64,000 bases of DNA from Candidatus Chloroploca sp. Khr17. Lineage in GTDB: Bacteria; Chloroflexota; Chloroflexia; Chloroflexales; Chloroflexaceae. Location of the stretch: assembly GCF_004138165.1 (NCBI RefSeq), contig NZ_RYFF01000017.1:49682-113681 (forward strand), written 5' to 3'. The position numbers and the translations under genes were made by a program. The notes beneath the pieces were generated by a model, which saw only the letters and a list, made by a program, of their open reading frames with translations, ran no database searches and was not told the origin of the DNA. Positions 7,146-16,267 of this stretch are shown piece by piece. How positions within the stretch are numbered: the stretch's first letter is position 1; each line of letters starts with the position of its first letter.

Positions 7146-9350
7146 ATGCTGCTTGAATTCCTCGCCGCTCGCGGGGCGGCCTATGCCGGGGTGCGTAGCT
7201 ATAAGCAGTGGCGCGACCGCCATTCGTTCAACCTGATTCTGGCGACAGATGATACCCCCCCGCGTCTGCCGCCGCCTGAGGGGATGGCTGCGCTGAAACA
7301 GGGCGGTTATGCGGTTTTCGCTGCTCTGGATCGTGTCCAAGAGCGCACCATCAATCCGCTGCTTGATGATCTGTATGACGCTAGCGCGGCGCTGGTTGGC
7401 ACCCATATTGGGCCACTGCTGAACCAACGTACGCATGGATACCTTGTACGGATCCTTGGCGATGACAAAGAGCGAGAGATTCGCCCCGAAGAACGGGTTG
7501 TGAACCGGGGCATTACGCGCGCAGCGGTGGCGCTTGTTACAGCGAGTATCGGCACCCTCCTCTTTCAACCGCTGATGCTGGTGGCAGTGTTCCTGATGGT
7601 GCTAGCCTGGCTTGACTTTGCGCAGCAGGCCTATGACGAGTTGATCCAGAAACGGACGATCGGCGTCCGCTTCTTGGGTGCATTCGCGATCGCTTCCTGG
7701 TTGCTCGTTGGCCAGATCCTGCTCTTAGCGATATTCGGCGTGGTTTTCAGCCTGACGAACAAAGCTGTGGCCCGTACCCGCGACACCTCGCGCAAACGGC
7801 TGACGAATATTCTCGGCGAGATGCCGCGCTTTGTCTGGCTGGTGCATAATGGAGTCGAAGTCCAAATCCCCTTCGACTCATTGCAAGTGGGCGATTGCAT
7901 CATCGTGCATCCCGGCGAGTTGATCCCAATCGACGGCATCATCGTGACCGGCAGTGCCAGTGTTGATCAGCATATGCTGACCGGTGAGGCTCAGCCGGCT
8001 GAGAAACATACCGGTGCTCCGGTCTATGCGGGCACCATCCTGCTGGCTGGCACACTCCACATCCAGGTCGAAAAGACTGGGAGTGATACGGTGGCGGCCC
8101 AGATTGGCAAGGTGCTTGATCGTACCGCCGACTATCGTTCGTCTACCGAACTTCAGGGTCTGCTGATTGCCGATTATAGTGTTCCGTTGACCTTCGGTGT
8201 ATGGTTTGTGACGCTGGTCGCGTTGGGGCCGGTGAGCGCAACTGCGGCGATAACATGCTCAATTGGCTATCAGACCCGGCTGACTGCACCGCTGAGTGTG
8301 CTGAATTTCCTGGCGATGGCCGCCGATCATAGTCTACTGGTCAAAGATGGGCGGGCCCTGGAACTCGTCTACTCGGTGGATACGGTGGTCTTTGACAAAA
8401 CCGGTACCTTGACCCAGGAACAACCCCACGTAGGGGCGATCCACACGACGAATGGGTACAGCGACGATGCGATCCTACGGTTTGCCGCTGCCGCAGAGTA
8501 CAAGCAGACGCATCCAATCGCCCGAGCGATTCTGCATGCGGCTGCTGCACGTCAGCTTGCCATTCCTCCAATTAGCGACGCCGCCTACACGTTGGGGTAT
8601 GGCCTGACCGTGCAACTCGACGAGTTGGTCGTGCGGGTAGGCAGTGCTCGCTTTCTGCAACACGAAGGCATCACCATTCCCGCACAGATTGAAACCGTGC
8701 AGCAGCAGTGTTATGCCCAGGGCCAGTCGCTGGTCTATGTCGCCGTAGACGATCACCTGGCTGGAGCGATTGAGCTGCATCCTACCATGCGCCCCGAAGC
8801 ACGTGCCATGGTTCAGAAGCTCAAGCAGCGCGGCCTGGATCTGTATATCATTTCGGGCGATCATGCCGAACCCACCCAACGGCTGGCGCATGAATTGGGC
8901 ATTGATCACTTTTTTGCCGAGGTGCTGCCCGAGGAAAAGGCCAACCTGATCGACCAGTTGAATGCCGAGGGGCGATCAGTATGCTTCGTTGGTGACGGTA
9001 TCAACGACGCCATTGCCCTCAAGAAAGCGCAGGTCTCGGTATCACTGCACGGGGCGACAACCGTGGCGATGGACACAGCCCAGATCATTTTGCTTGACCA
9101 AAACCTCAGCCGTCTGGTTACGCTGTTTGAGCTATCCGACCAGCTTCATGCCACGATGCGGCGCAATCTGCTGGCGTCGGTAATGCCTGGGATCACCAGT
9201 GTGGTTGGTGTCTATATCTGGCACTTCGACATTCTTGTGGCCTCACTCCTTAGCTGGCTGGGTCTAACTACCGGCGTGACCAACTCGATGCTGCCGATCA
9301 TTCGGCACTGGCAAAACGATCCGGTCAGCATGGTTGATCCGCCAGATTAG
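7146..9350 (+). CDS. P-type ATPase of P1B-like build lacking the CPC metal motif (first copy)
   Basis: A 734-residue P-type ATPase. The actuator-domain TGEA is at 279-282, the phosphorylated aspartate is D417 in DKTGT, an HP dipeptide in THPIARAI is of P1B type, and the hinge motif GDGINDA starts near 616. The membrane motif that is CPC in heavy-metal pumps is replaced: the aligned segment reads TCSIGYQTRLTAP near 370-382, leaving one cysteine and a shifted proline. No N-terminal CxxC or His-rich metal-binding domain is present; instead there is a ~115-residue family-specific N-terminus. AAGGA lies 11 bases before the ATG. The gene opens the transport island, and a paralogue lies at 17187-19601. 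Catalytic motifs suggest an active ATPase, but the substrate is unknown and need not be a metal. Confidence 0.85.
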   Translation: MLLEFLAARGAAYAGVRSYKQWRDRHSFNLILATDDTPPRLPPPEGMAALKQGGYAVFAALDRVQERTINPLLDDLYDASAALVGTHIGPLLNQRTHGYLVRILGDDKEREIRPEERVVNRGITRAAVALVTASIGTLLFQPLMLVAVFLMVLAWLDFAQQAYDELIQKRTIGVRFLGAFAIASWLLVGQILLLAIFGVVFSLTNKAVARTRDTSRKRLTNILGEMPRFVWLVHNGVEVQIPFDSLQVGDCIIVHPGELIPIDGIIVTGSASVDQHMLTGEAQPAEKHTGAPVYAGTILLAGTLHIQVEKTGSDTVAAQIGKVLDRTADYRSSTELQGLLIADYSVPLTFGVWFVTLVALGPVSATAAITCSIGYQTRLTAPLSVLNFLAMAADHSLLVKDGRALELVYSVDTVVFDKTGTLTQEQPHVGAIHTTNGYSDDAILRFAAAAEYKQTHPIARAILHAAAARQLAIPPISDAAYTLGYGLTVQLDELVVRVGSARFLQHEGITIPAQIETVQQQCYAQGQSLVYVAVDDHLAGAIELHPTMRPEARAMVQKLKQRGLDLYIISGDHAEPTQRLAHELGIDHFFAEVLPEEKANLIDQLNAEGRSVCFVGDGINDAIALKKAQVSVSLHGATTVAMDTAQIILLDQNLSRLVTLFELSDQLHATMRRNLLASVMPGITSVVGVYIWHFDILVASLLSWLGLTTGVTNSMLPIIRHWQNDPVSMVDPPD

Positions 9351-9382
9351 CTCTTCCGCCAGGGTAATCGAGAACCAATATC

Positions 9383-9471
9383 TTGCAAAGTAAGGACGAG
9401 AAGCGACCTCACAGGTCTTGATGATAGCGTCCCAATGCAGATGAGCAGACCTGTGAGGTCTTCTTTGCAAG
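9383..9471. repeat. Dispersed inverted repeat (GACCTCACAGGTCT family)
   Basis: GACCTCACAGGTCT (9405-9418) is repeated in reverse complement at 9447-9460. An outer pair of arms, CTTGCAAAG and CTTTGCAAG, lies just outside. The same core palindrome recurs at 24803-24884 and 44170-44202. It fills most of the gap between the first P-type ATPase and the binding-protein gene. Confidence 0.8.
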
Positions 9472-9566
9472 GCATTGGGCCTAGATCGAGTGGGCAACTT
9501 AGGATGCTGTGACGTATCTGCTGCGCCCTGTTTGCACAGCAGGAAAAGAATCAGGAAGGAATTCAG

Positions 9567-11162
9567 ATGACCAAGAACGATGTACGGCTCACACTGCTCA
9601 CCCGCCGCGATTTTCTCCAGGTGCTGGGAGGTACCGCGATCGCCGCAGCGCTGGTAGCCTGCGGTGCACCCACAGTTCAGCAAGGAGCAGAGAGTACAAG
9701 CGCCCCAGCGCCAGCGGCTGGCGAACCACAGCGCGGCGGCACTCTGCGGGTGGCGTTCGTGATCCCACGAGGCGTGTTTGACCCGGCTCTGATAACTAGG
9801 CTTGAGGATCTCCACGTTGCCCTGGCGACCCATGAACACCTGGTGCGCCTGGATGCAAATCAGGTGCCACAGCCCGGCCTGGCTGTAGCCTGGGAGCCGG
9901 ACGAAACCAACATGATCTGGACTTTTACCCTGCGCGAGGGCGTCACGTTCCATCATGGTACGCCCTTCACCGCCAAGGATGTTGTCTTTGCCTATGAGCG
10001 TGCCCTCGATCCGGAGATGGGATCGCCGGGGCTGAATTTGATGAATATGGTTGATCGGGTGGAAGCAGTGGATGATACGACGGTTCGCTTCTATCTCAAT
10101 GCCCCAACGACCGATTTTCCCGCGTATACCAGCCTGGGCTGGTTCCTGATTGTGGCGCACGATCGGACTGCCGAACAACTGGCGACTGAACCATCTGGCA
10201 CCGGCCCCTTCCGCTTCAGTGAGCAACGTGCCGGCGAACAGACCACCATGGTACGCAACGAAGCGTACTGGAATGCGCCCCGCCCGTATCTCGACGAACT
10301 GCGCTTTGTGTATATTGCCGATTCGGCTGCCCGCATCGAGGCGCTGCGGAGCAACATTGTCGATGTAATCTGGCAGATCGAACCCGAAGTTGTGGCGGCC
10401 CTAGAGCAGAGCGCCGATCTCCGTGTGCTCAAGACGCCCAGCGGCGAACACAACTCGCTCGTTATGGATGTTACCAGCGCCCCCTTTGATGATGTGCGTG
10501 TCCGCCAGGCCTTCAAACACTGTGTGGATCGCGAGGGCATGGTGCAGGCCGTGCTGCAGGGCTATGGTGTGGCCGGTAATGATCAGCCGGTGGCGCCAAA
10601 TGATCCGGCCTGGGCGGACATTGCGCCGCTCGCGTACGATCCCGAGCGGGCCAAGGCTTTGTTGGCCGAGGCCGGCTACCCCGATGGCCTGGAAATTACG
10701 CTCGCCACATCGGATTCGCGCCCTGGTATGGTGCCAATGGCCGTGGCCTTTCAAGAGATGGCCAAGCCCGCTGGCATTACGGTAGCTATCGAGCGCCATC
10801 CAGGCGAAACCTACTGGACGGAAGTATTTATGCAAACGAACTTCTTCACCAGTAAATGGTCGGTGTTTGCCAATGCCGATATGCTCCTGCATATGGGCTA
10901 TCGATCCGATGGAGCCTGGCTTGAAACGGGGATCCAGGATCCGGCACTGGATGCCCTGATTTCGGAGGTACGTAGCGAAGCTGATCCAGCACAGCGCCAA
11001 GCGATGTATCGCGAGATACAAGAACTGATTAGCTACGAAGGTGGGGAGATCATTCCCTATTTCAAATCCCTGTTGTCTACGACACAGGCCAACGTACAGG
11101 GCGTACAGATGATCCCCACAAGCTGGATGTACTTCGATGAGACCTGGCTAACCACAGCATAA
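9567..11162 (+). CDS. Family-5 solute-binding lipoprotein of a Dpp/Opp/Nik-type ABC importer (first)
   Basis: A 531-residue extracytoplasmic binding protein of the peptide/nickel family (SBP_bac_5). The N-terminus has a Tat-like twin arginine (TRRDFLQVLGG) followed by a lipobox ending in ALVAC, so it is probably exported folded and lipid-anchored. Family marks include GGTLRVAF at the start of the mature domain, WTFTLREGVTFHHGTPFTAKDV near 110-130 and VRQAFKHCVDREGMV near 312. AGGAAGG stands about 8 bases before the ATG. Matching permeases and ATPases follow. The ligand may be a peptide, nickel or a metal-chelator complex; the sequence does not decide. Confidence 0.9.
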   Translation: MTKNDVRLTLLTRRDFLQVLGGTAIAAALVACGAPTVQQGAESTSAPAPAAGEPQRGGTLRVAFVIPRGVFDPALITRLEDLHVALATHEHLVRLDANQVPQPGLAVAWEPDETNMIWTFTLREGVTFHHGTPFTAKDVVFAYERALDPEMGSPGLNLMNMVDRVEAVDDTTVRFYLNAPTTDFPAYTSLGWFLIVAHDRTAEQLATEPSGTGPFRFSEQRAGEQTTMVRNEAYWNAPRPYLDELRFVYIADSAARIEALRSNIVDVIWQIEPEVVAALEQSADLRVLKTPSGEHNSLVMDVTSAPFDDVRVRQAFKHCVDREGMVQAVLQGYGVAGNDQPVAPNDPAWADIAPLAYDPERAKALLAEAGYPDGLEITLATSDSRPGMVPMAVAFQEMAKPAGITVAIERHPGETYWTEVFMQTNFFTSKWSVFANADMLLHMGYRSDGAWLETGIQDPALDALISEVRSEADPAQRQAMYREIQELISYEGGEIIPYFKSLLSTTQANVQGVQMIPTSWMYFDETWLTTA

Positions 11163-11198
11163 GTACCAGTAAGACAAAGTTCACATCCACTTGACAAT

Positions 11199-11241
11199 GG
11201 TTGGTGTGGGTTCGCGGCGAAGTCATGAACCCACACCAACC
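11199..11241 (+). other. Intergenic hairpin between binding protein and permease
   Basis: A perfect 15-bp inverted repeat (GGTTGGTGTGGGTTC at 11199-11213, complement at 11227-11241) with a 13-base loop lies 37 bases after the binding-protein stop. There is no T-run. Such structures often protect the binding-protein mRNA 3' end and lower permease expression; that role is inferred here. Confidence 0.7.
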
Positions 11242-11293
11242 GGGTCAATCCTGGTTTGGCGTAGCCGAACGAGGTCTACCCAGGTAACACCCG

Positions 11294-12238
11294 ATGCTAC
11301 GATTTGTGTTGCAACGCTTTGCCATGGTGCTGTTGACGCTGTTTGCGGTTTCGGTGCTCGTCTTTGTGGTCACAGAAGTCTTGCCGGGCGATGTGGCGAC
11401 GATGATTTTAGGCCAGTATGCCACACCAGAGTCGCTGGCGGTGCTGCGTGCCCAGCTCGATCTTGATCAGCCCGCTCTGGTTCGTTATCTCAGCTGGCTC
11501 CAAGGCATGTTGATGGGCGACTGGGGCGAGTCGCTCTATTTGAATGTGCCGGTGCGCCCACTGGTGTTGCAGCGCTTCTCTAACACGGTGCTAATCGCCG
11601 GCCTGACGCTCTTGATCGGTGTGCCGCTGGGCATTCTGCTCGGCATTATCGCTGGCTTGACGCGTGACCGCTGGCCGGATCAACTGGTGACGGTCGGTAC
11701 GCTGCTTACGCTCTCGTTGCCCGGCTTTGTGCTCGCGAGCTTTCTGATTATGCTCTTTTCATCCTGGCTGGGTCTGTTGCCCTCGTCGAGCATGATCGAG
11801 CCTGATATCAGCCCGCTTGAAGCGGCCCGGTTTCTGGTGTTGCCCACCCTGACCCTGGTTATGGCCTTGCTGGCTCATATTGCCCGCCAGACCCGGAGCA
11901 GCATCATTGAGGTGATGGAGAGCCAGTATATTCGCACGGCCATCCTCAAGGGTTTGCCGCTCCACACTGTTGTGTGGCGCCATGCGTTGAAAAACGCCAT
12001 GTTGCCCACAATCAGCGTGATTGCCCTTAATGTCGGCTTCTTGATGAGCGGCGCGATTATCGTCGAGAATGTTTTTGCCTATCCTGGTCTGGGACGCCTC
12101 TTGCTGCTGGCGGCGAGCAATCAGGATATTCCGCTCCTCCAGGCCAGTGTGCTGATTGTGACCTTGATTTTCGGGCTGGCCAATCTGGCGGCGGATCTGC
12201 TGTATTACTATTTAAATCCGCGTATTCGCTATGGGTAG
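11294..12238 (+). CDS. DppB/OppB-type ABC permease (first pair)
   Basis: A 314-residue inner-membrane permease of the BPD_transp_1 family with about six membrane helices. It begins MLRFVLQRFAMVLLTLFAVSV, the usual DppB start, and has the N-terminal DLDQPALVRYLSWLQGMLMGDWGESL segment typical of the subfamily. The cytoplasmic EAA loop runs around residues 205-235 (YIRTAILKGLPLHTVVWRHALKNA), where the ATPase docks. It would form a heterodimer with the permease part of the next protein. The gap to the next gene is 52 bases. Confidence 0.92.
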   Translation: MLRFVLQRFAMVLLTLFAVSVLVFVVTEVLPGDVATMILGQYATPESLAVLRAQLDLDQPALVRYLSWLQGMLMGDWGESLYLNVPVRPLVLQRFSNTVLIAGLTLLIGVPLGILLGIIAGLTRDRWPDQLVTVGTLLTLSLPGFVLASFLIMLFSSWLGLLPSSSMIEPDISPLEAARFLVLPTLTLVMALLAHIARQTRSSIIEVMESQYIRTAILKGLPLHTVVWRHALKNAMLPTISVIALNVGFLMSGAIIVENVFAYPGLGRLLLLAASNQDIPLLQASVLIVTLIFGLANLAADLLYYYLNPRIRYG

Positions 12239-12290
12239 GGTTCTCTGCACGTTTGACGGCGAAGCCGCCAACCGCTCAGCGTAAAAGTGT

Positions 12291-15200
12291 ATGCTTCAAG
12301 AATCAAGTGACTCAATTCAGGAAACCACCCATCATACGCAGGTGCCGCCCGATGCCGTTACCTCTCGCCCGTCGCGCCTGGCCCGAGCTGGGCAGGGTTT
12401 TGTGCTGCTCTACCGGCATCCGGCGGGTTTGGCCGGCTTGTTGATGGTGGGGCTGTATGTTTTTCTGGCCCTGACCGGTGAGTTCGTGGCCCCGTATGCC
12501 TATACGGCCCAGAATCTGCAGGCGACCCTGCAGCCGCCCTCGGCAGCGCACTGGTTCGGCACCGACCAGTTTGGCCGTGATGTCTTTAGCCGCGTGATTG
12601 TGGGTAGTCGCGATATTATGGTGCTCGCCGGCTCGGCGACGGCCCTCGGTCTTTTGCTGGGCGTTACGGTTGGCCTGGTGGCTGGCTACTATCGCGGCTG
12701 GATCGACAATTGGCTGATGCGGACAATGGATGTCCTCTTGGCCTTTCCGACCTTGTTGCTGGCGCTGCTGTTGCTGAGTACACTTGGGCCAAGCCTGATC
12801 AACGTTATTCTTGGCATTGGTATTGTGACTATGCCACCAATTGCCCGTGTGGTCCGCAGCGTTGTCCTCGCGGTACGTGAGCTGGAGTTTGTTGATGCGG
12901 CTCGCCTGCGCGGCGAGACCAATTGGTATATTATGGTCCGCGAGATCCTTCCCAACGCCAGAGGGCCGATTGTTGTCGAGGCAGCCCTGAATGTGAGCTA
13001 TGCCATCCTGATCGGTAGTGCGCTGAGTTTCCTGGGCATGGGTGTGCAGCCACCGGCACCTGACTGGGGCTTGCAGGTGAGTGAAGGACGTAATTTTATC
13101 CTGACGGCACCTTGGGTGATGGTCTTTCCCTCTCTGGCAATTGCCTCGCTGGTTATCGGGGTCAATCTGCTGGCCGATGGGATGAGCGCGGCCTTCGATC
13201 CCGCTAGTACGTCTGATCGCCAGCTCCGCAGCCCCGACCCGGCCACGGGGCTGCTGCCGGGAACGCCACCCGCGCACGCTTCGCTCGCCTCCCCAGAAAA
13301 TCCTGTGCTACAGATCAAGGATCTGCAAGTGGCCTACCGCCAGTATGGCCGCTGGGTCAATGTCGTGCATGGTGTGTCGCTCACGATCAGGCCCGGCGAA
13401 ACCTTTGGGCTGGTCGGCGAATCGGGCTGCGGCAAGAGTACCACCGCGCTGGCGATTATGAACTACCTGGGACGCAACGGGCGCATCAGTGGCGGGCATG
13501 TGTTGGTGCAGGGTCAGGATGTCGGCACGCTGTCTGCCGATGAGTTACGCCGCCTGCGTGGCCGACGCATCGGCATGGTCTATCAGAACCCGCTGGCCGC
13601 GCTGAACCCATCGCTGCGCATTGATGTGCAGATTATGGAACTGGTTCGCCTGCATGAACAGGCCGATGAAGCGGTGGCCCGCCAACGGGCGCTGGCGATG
13701 CTTGAACGGGTGCATATGCCCGACCCCGAAGCGATTATGCGCCGCTACCCGCATCAACTCAGTGGAGGGATGCAGCAACGCGTGGTGATTGCGATGGCGC
13801 TGATTACCAACCCCGCTCTGCTGATTATGGATGAGCCGACCACCGGCCTGGATGCGACCACGGCGGCAGCGGTGCTGGATCTGATCAATGAACTCAAACA
13901 AACGTTTGACACGGCGATTCTCTATATTAGCCACGACCTGAATGTGATTGCCCGGGTGTGCGATCATGTCGGGGTGATGTATGCCGGCCAATTGGTTGAG
14001 TCCGGCGCTATCGACACGGTATTTCGCCGGCCACGCCATCCCTATACGCTTGATCTGCTTGAATGTGTGCCTCAGTTGGATCGGCACTACCGCCATGGTC
14101 GCCTACGAACCATCGAGGGCCGCGTGCCGCTGCCAACCCAGCTGCCTCCGGGCTGCGTCTATCATCCCCGTTGTCGCTTTAGCCATGACCGTTGCCGTCA
14201 GGAGGAACCTGATCTTGTGGCGAGCATCGAGCTACCTAGCCATGCGGTACGTTGCTTCTTTGCCGAGCAGATCGCTGCCCGACGCTCGCATGAGCGCCTT
14301 CAGACCGATCAGGACGTGCTGCATCGCGTGGATGGCCGACCGCAAGAGCGGCACATGCCCATGCTGGCAATCGACACGCTCGCGAAATACTACGGAACCC
14401 AACCCACGGCCTTCTTCGGTCGCCAGCAGCGGATGGTACGGGCAGTGAACGACGTCTCATTGACCGTTCACGAAGGCGAGACCGTCGCGCTTGTGGGTGA
14501 GAGCGGCTGTGGCAAAACGACGCTGGGGCGCTGTGTGGTCGGGTTACTGACCCCCAGCGAGGGCAGGATCGTATTTCAGGGCAGCGATGTGACGCTGCCT
14601 GCCTCTGAACGCCCTGACCATGTGCGCCGGGCGGTGCAAATGGTCTTCCAGCAGCCCGATACAACCTTGAACCCACACCATGCGATTGGATACATTCTGG
14701 ATCGTACGTTGCAGCGCTTTGGCCTAAAAAATGGTGCTGAACGGCAGGCACGCGTGAGCGAATTGCTCACCTCTGTGCGCCTGGATGCCAGTTATGCCTG
14801 GCGTTATCCCAGTCAGTTAAGCGGCGGCGAAAAACAGCGCGTTGCGATTGCCCGCGCCTTTGCCAGCGCGCCGGATCTGATCGTCTGTGATGAGGCCGTC
14901 TCGGCCCTGGATGTGTCGGTGCAGGCCGCCATCCTGAATCTGCTGGTTGATTTGCAACGCGAACGCAATTGTGCCTATCTGTTTGTGTCGCACGACCTGG
15001 GTGTCGTGCGCTATATCGCTGACCGTATTGGTGTGATGTATCTCGGCCGATTAGTCGAAATTGGGACGGCGGCCCAGGTTTTTGCTGCACCCAGCCATCC
15101 CTACACCGCAGCGCTGCTCTCGGCAGTGATCGCAGCAGATACGAGCGAACAACCACCCATTCGTCTCACCGGATCACTGCCGAGTCCGGCCAATCCGCCA

Positions 15201-15338
15201 GCTGGTTGCCCATTTCATACCCGTTGTCTGTACAAGCTAGGCCCGATCTGCGAAGAGGTGATTCCCCCCTGGCAGGATGCTGGGGATGGTCACACCATCG
15301 CCTGTCATCTTCCCCTGGATGAACTGAAAAGCAAATAG
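12291..15338 (+). CDS. DppC-type permease fused to two Opp/Dpp-type ABC ATPases
   Basis: A 1015-residue triple fusion. Residues ~35-300 are a DppC-type permease with its EAA loop (RLRGETNWYIMVREILPNAR). The first ATPase (~342-680, OppD-like) has Walker A GESGCGKST near 378, signature LSGGMQQR near 490 and Walker B LLIMDEP. The second (~685-1010, OppF-like) has GESGCGKTT near 739, LSGGEKQR near 843 and IVCDEA, with alanine where the usual motif has proline. Each ATPase ends with the oligopeptide C-terminal extension and a cysteine cluster (GCVYHPRC..., GCPFHTRC...), which in related DppD/DppF proteins binds an iron-sulphur cluster. Normally these are three genes. No frameshift or stop interrupts the frame. 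A second permease pair follows without its own ATPases, so this protein may energise both, though tethering makes that sharing uncertain. Confidence 0.9.
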   Translation: MLQESSDSIQETTHHTQVPPDAVTSRPSRLARAGQGFVLLYRHPAGLAGLLMVGLYVFLALTGEFVAPYAYTAQNLQATLQPPSAAHWFGTDQFGRDVFSRVIVGSRDIMVLAGSATALGLLLGVTVGLVAGYYRGWIDNWLMRTMDVLLAFPTLLLALLLLSTLGPSLINVILGIGIVTMPPIARVVRSVVLAVRELEFVDAARLRGETNWYIMVREILPNARGPIVVEAALNVSYAILIGSALSFLGMGVQPPAPDWGLQVSEGRNFILTAPWVMVFPSLAIASLVIGVNLLADGMSAAFDPASTSDRQLRSPDPATGLLPGTPPAHASLASPENPVLQIKDLQVAYRQYGRWVNVVHGVSLTIRPGETFGLVGESGCGKSTTALAIMNYLGRNGRISGGHVLVQGQDVGTLSADELRRLRGRRIGMVYQNPLAALNPSLRIDVQIMELVRLHEQADEAVARQRALAMLERVHMPDPEAIMRRYPHQLSGGMQQRVVIAMALITNPALLIMDEPTTGLDATTAAAVLDLINELKQTFDTAILYISHDLNVIARVCDHVGVMYAGQLVESGAIDTVFRRPRHPYTLDLLECVPQLDRHYRHGRLRTIEGRVPLPTQLPPGCVYHPRCRFSHDRCRQEEPDLVASIELPSHAVRCFFAEQIAARRSHERLQTDQDVLHRVDGRPQERHMPMLAIDTLAKYYGTQPTAFFGRQQRMVRAVNDVSLTVHEGETVALVGESGCGKTTLGRCVVGLLTPSEGRIVFQGSDVTLPASERPDHVRRAVQMVFQQPDTTLNPHHAIGYILDRTLQRFGLKNGAERQARVSELLTSVRLDASYAWRYPSQLSGGEKQRVAIARAFASAPDLIVCDEAVSALDVSVQAAILNLLVDLQRERNCAYLFVSHDLGVVRYIADRIGVMYLGRLVEIGTAAQVFAAPSHPYTAALLSAVIAADTSEQPPIRLTGSLPSPANPPAGCPFHTRCLYKLGPICEEVIPPWQDAGDGHTIACHLPLDELKSK

Positions 15339-15346
15339 AATCCGTT

Positions 15347-16267
15347 ATGCACATCTACTTGTTCCAGCGCTTGCTCTTGTCCATCCCCGTGGTGTTGGGA
15401 GTTTCACTGCTTGTGTTTGCTATCCTCTTTCTGTCGCCGGGCGACCCTGTCCGCACTATGGTGGGCTTGCGCGCTTCAGAGGAGCGCGTGCAGGAGATTC
15501 GGGCGCAACTGGGGCTGGATCGGCCCTTGCTCGTACAGTATGGACGCTGGCTCGGCCGCGTCGTGCAGGGGGATCTGGGCATCTCTATTGCGGCCAAGCG
15601 CCCGGTCATTCATTTGATCGGCGAGCAAATACCCTTCACGCTGCGCCTGACCCTGGTTGCGTTTGCCCTGAGCACGCTGGCTGGCATCGGCTTGGGCATG
15701 TTGGCGGCAATCAAGCAACATACTTGGCTGGATACCCTGATCACCTATCTGTCCGTCTTCTGGTTTTCGATGCCCGGTTTCTGGCTGGGCCTGATGCTTG
15801 TGCTCGTCTTTGGGCTGCAATTGCGCTGGGCACCTCTTTCCGGTTATCAGAGCCCGGGGGCGCTCGTATTGCCCGTGCTGACCCTGGCCCTGCCGCAGAT
15901 GGGGTCGTTGGCGCGCCTGGTGCGCAACGAGATGCTTGAAGTGTTGCACGAAGACTATATTCGCACGGCGCGGGCAAAGGGCCAACACCCGATCTGGGTT
16001 TTTTTGCACCACGCCCTGCCCAATGCCTTGATCCCGGTGGTTGTCTTGCTTACCCTCAGCCTCCCGTGGCTGCTGGGTGGCGCGGTGATTGTCGAGACGA
16101 TTTTTGCCTGGCCCGGCGTGGGGCGTCTGATGTACCAGGCGTTAATGCAAAAAGACTTTCCCGTGGTACAGGGCATTCTTTTGATTATCGCGATCAGCAC
16201 CGTGCTCGCCAACTTGCTCGGCGATATTTTGACGGCGCTGCTCGATCCGCGGATTCATCGCGCATGA
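15347..16267 (+). CDS. DppB/OppB-type ABC permease (second pair)
   Basis: A 306-residue permease of the BPD_transp_1 family, starting MHIYLFQRLLLSIPVVLGVSL. It carries the DppB-type segment GLDRPLLVQYGRWLGRVVQGDLG and an EAA loop (YIRTARAKGQHPIWVFLHHALPNA) near 205-230, and ends with LLDPRI as in the first copy. It starts 8 bases after the triple-fusion gene and its stop overlaps the next ATG (ATGA). Its partner is the following gene. It is clearly divergent from the permease at 11294, so the two sets may handle different ligands. Confidence 0.92.
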   Translation: MHIYLFQRLLLSIPVVLGVSLLVFAILFLSPGDPVRTMVGLRASEERVQEIRAQLGLDRPLLVQYGRWLGRVVQGDLGISIAAKRPVIHLIGEQIPFTLRLTLVAFALSTLAGIGLGMLAAIKQHTWLDTLITYLSVFWFSMPGFWLGLMLVLVFGLQLRWAPLSGYQSPGALVLPVLTLALPQMGSLARLVRNEMLEVLHEDYIRTARAKGQHPIWVFLHHALPNALIPVVVLLTLSLPWLLGGAVIVETIFAWPGVGRLMYQALMQKDFPVVQGILLIIAISTVLANLLGDILTALLDPRIHRA

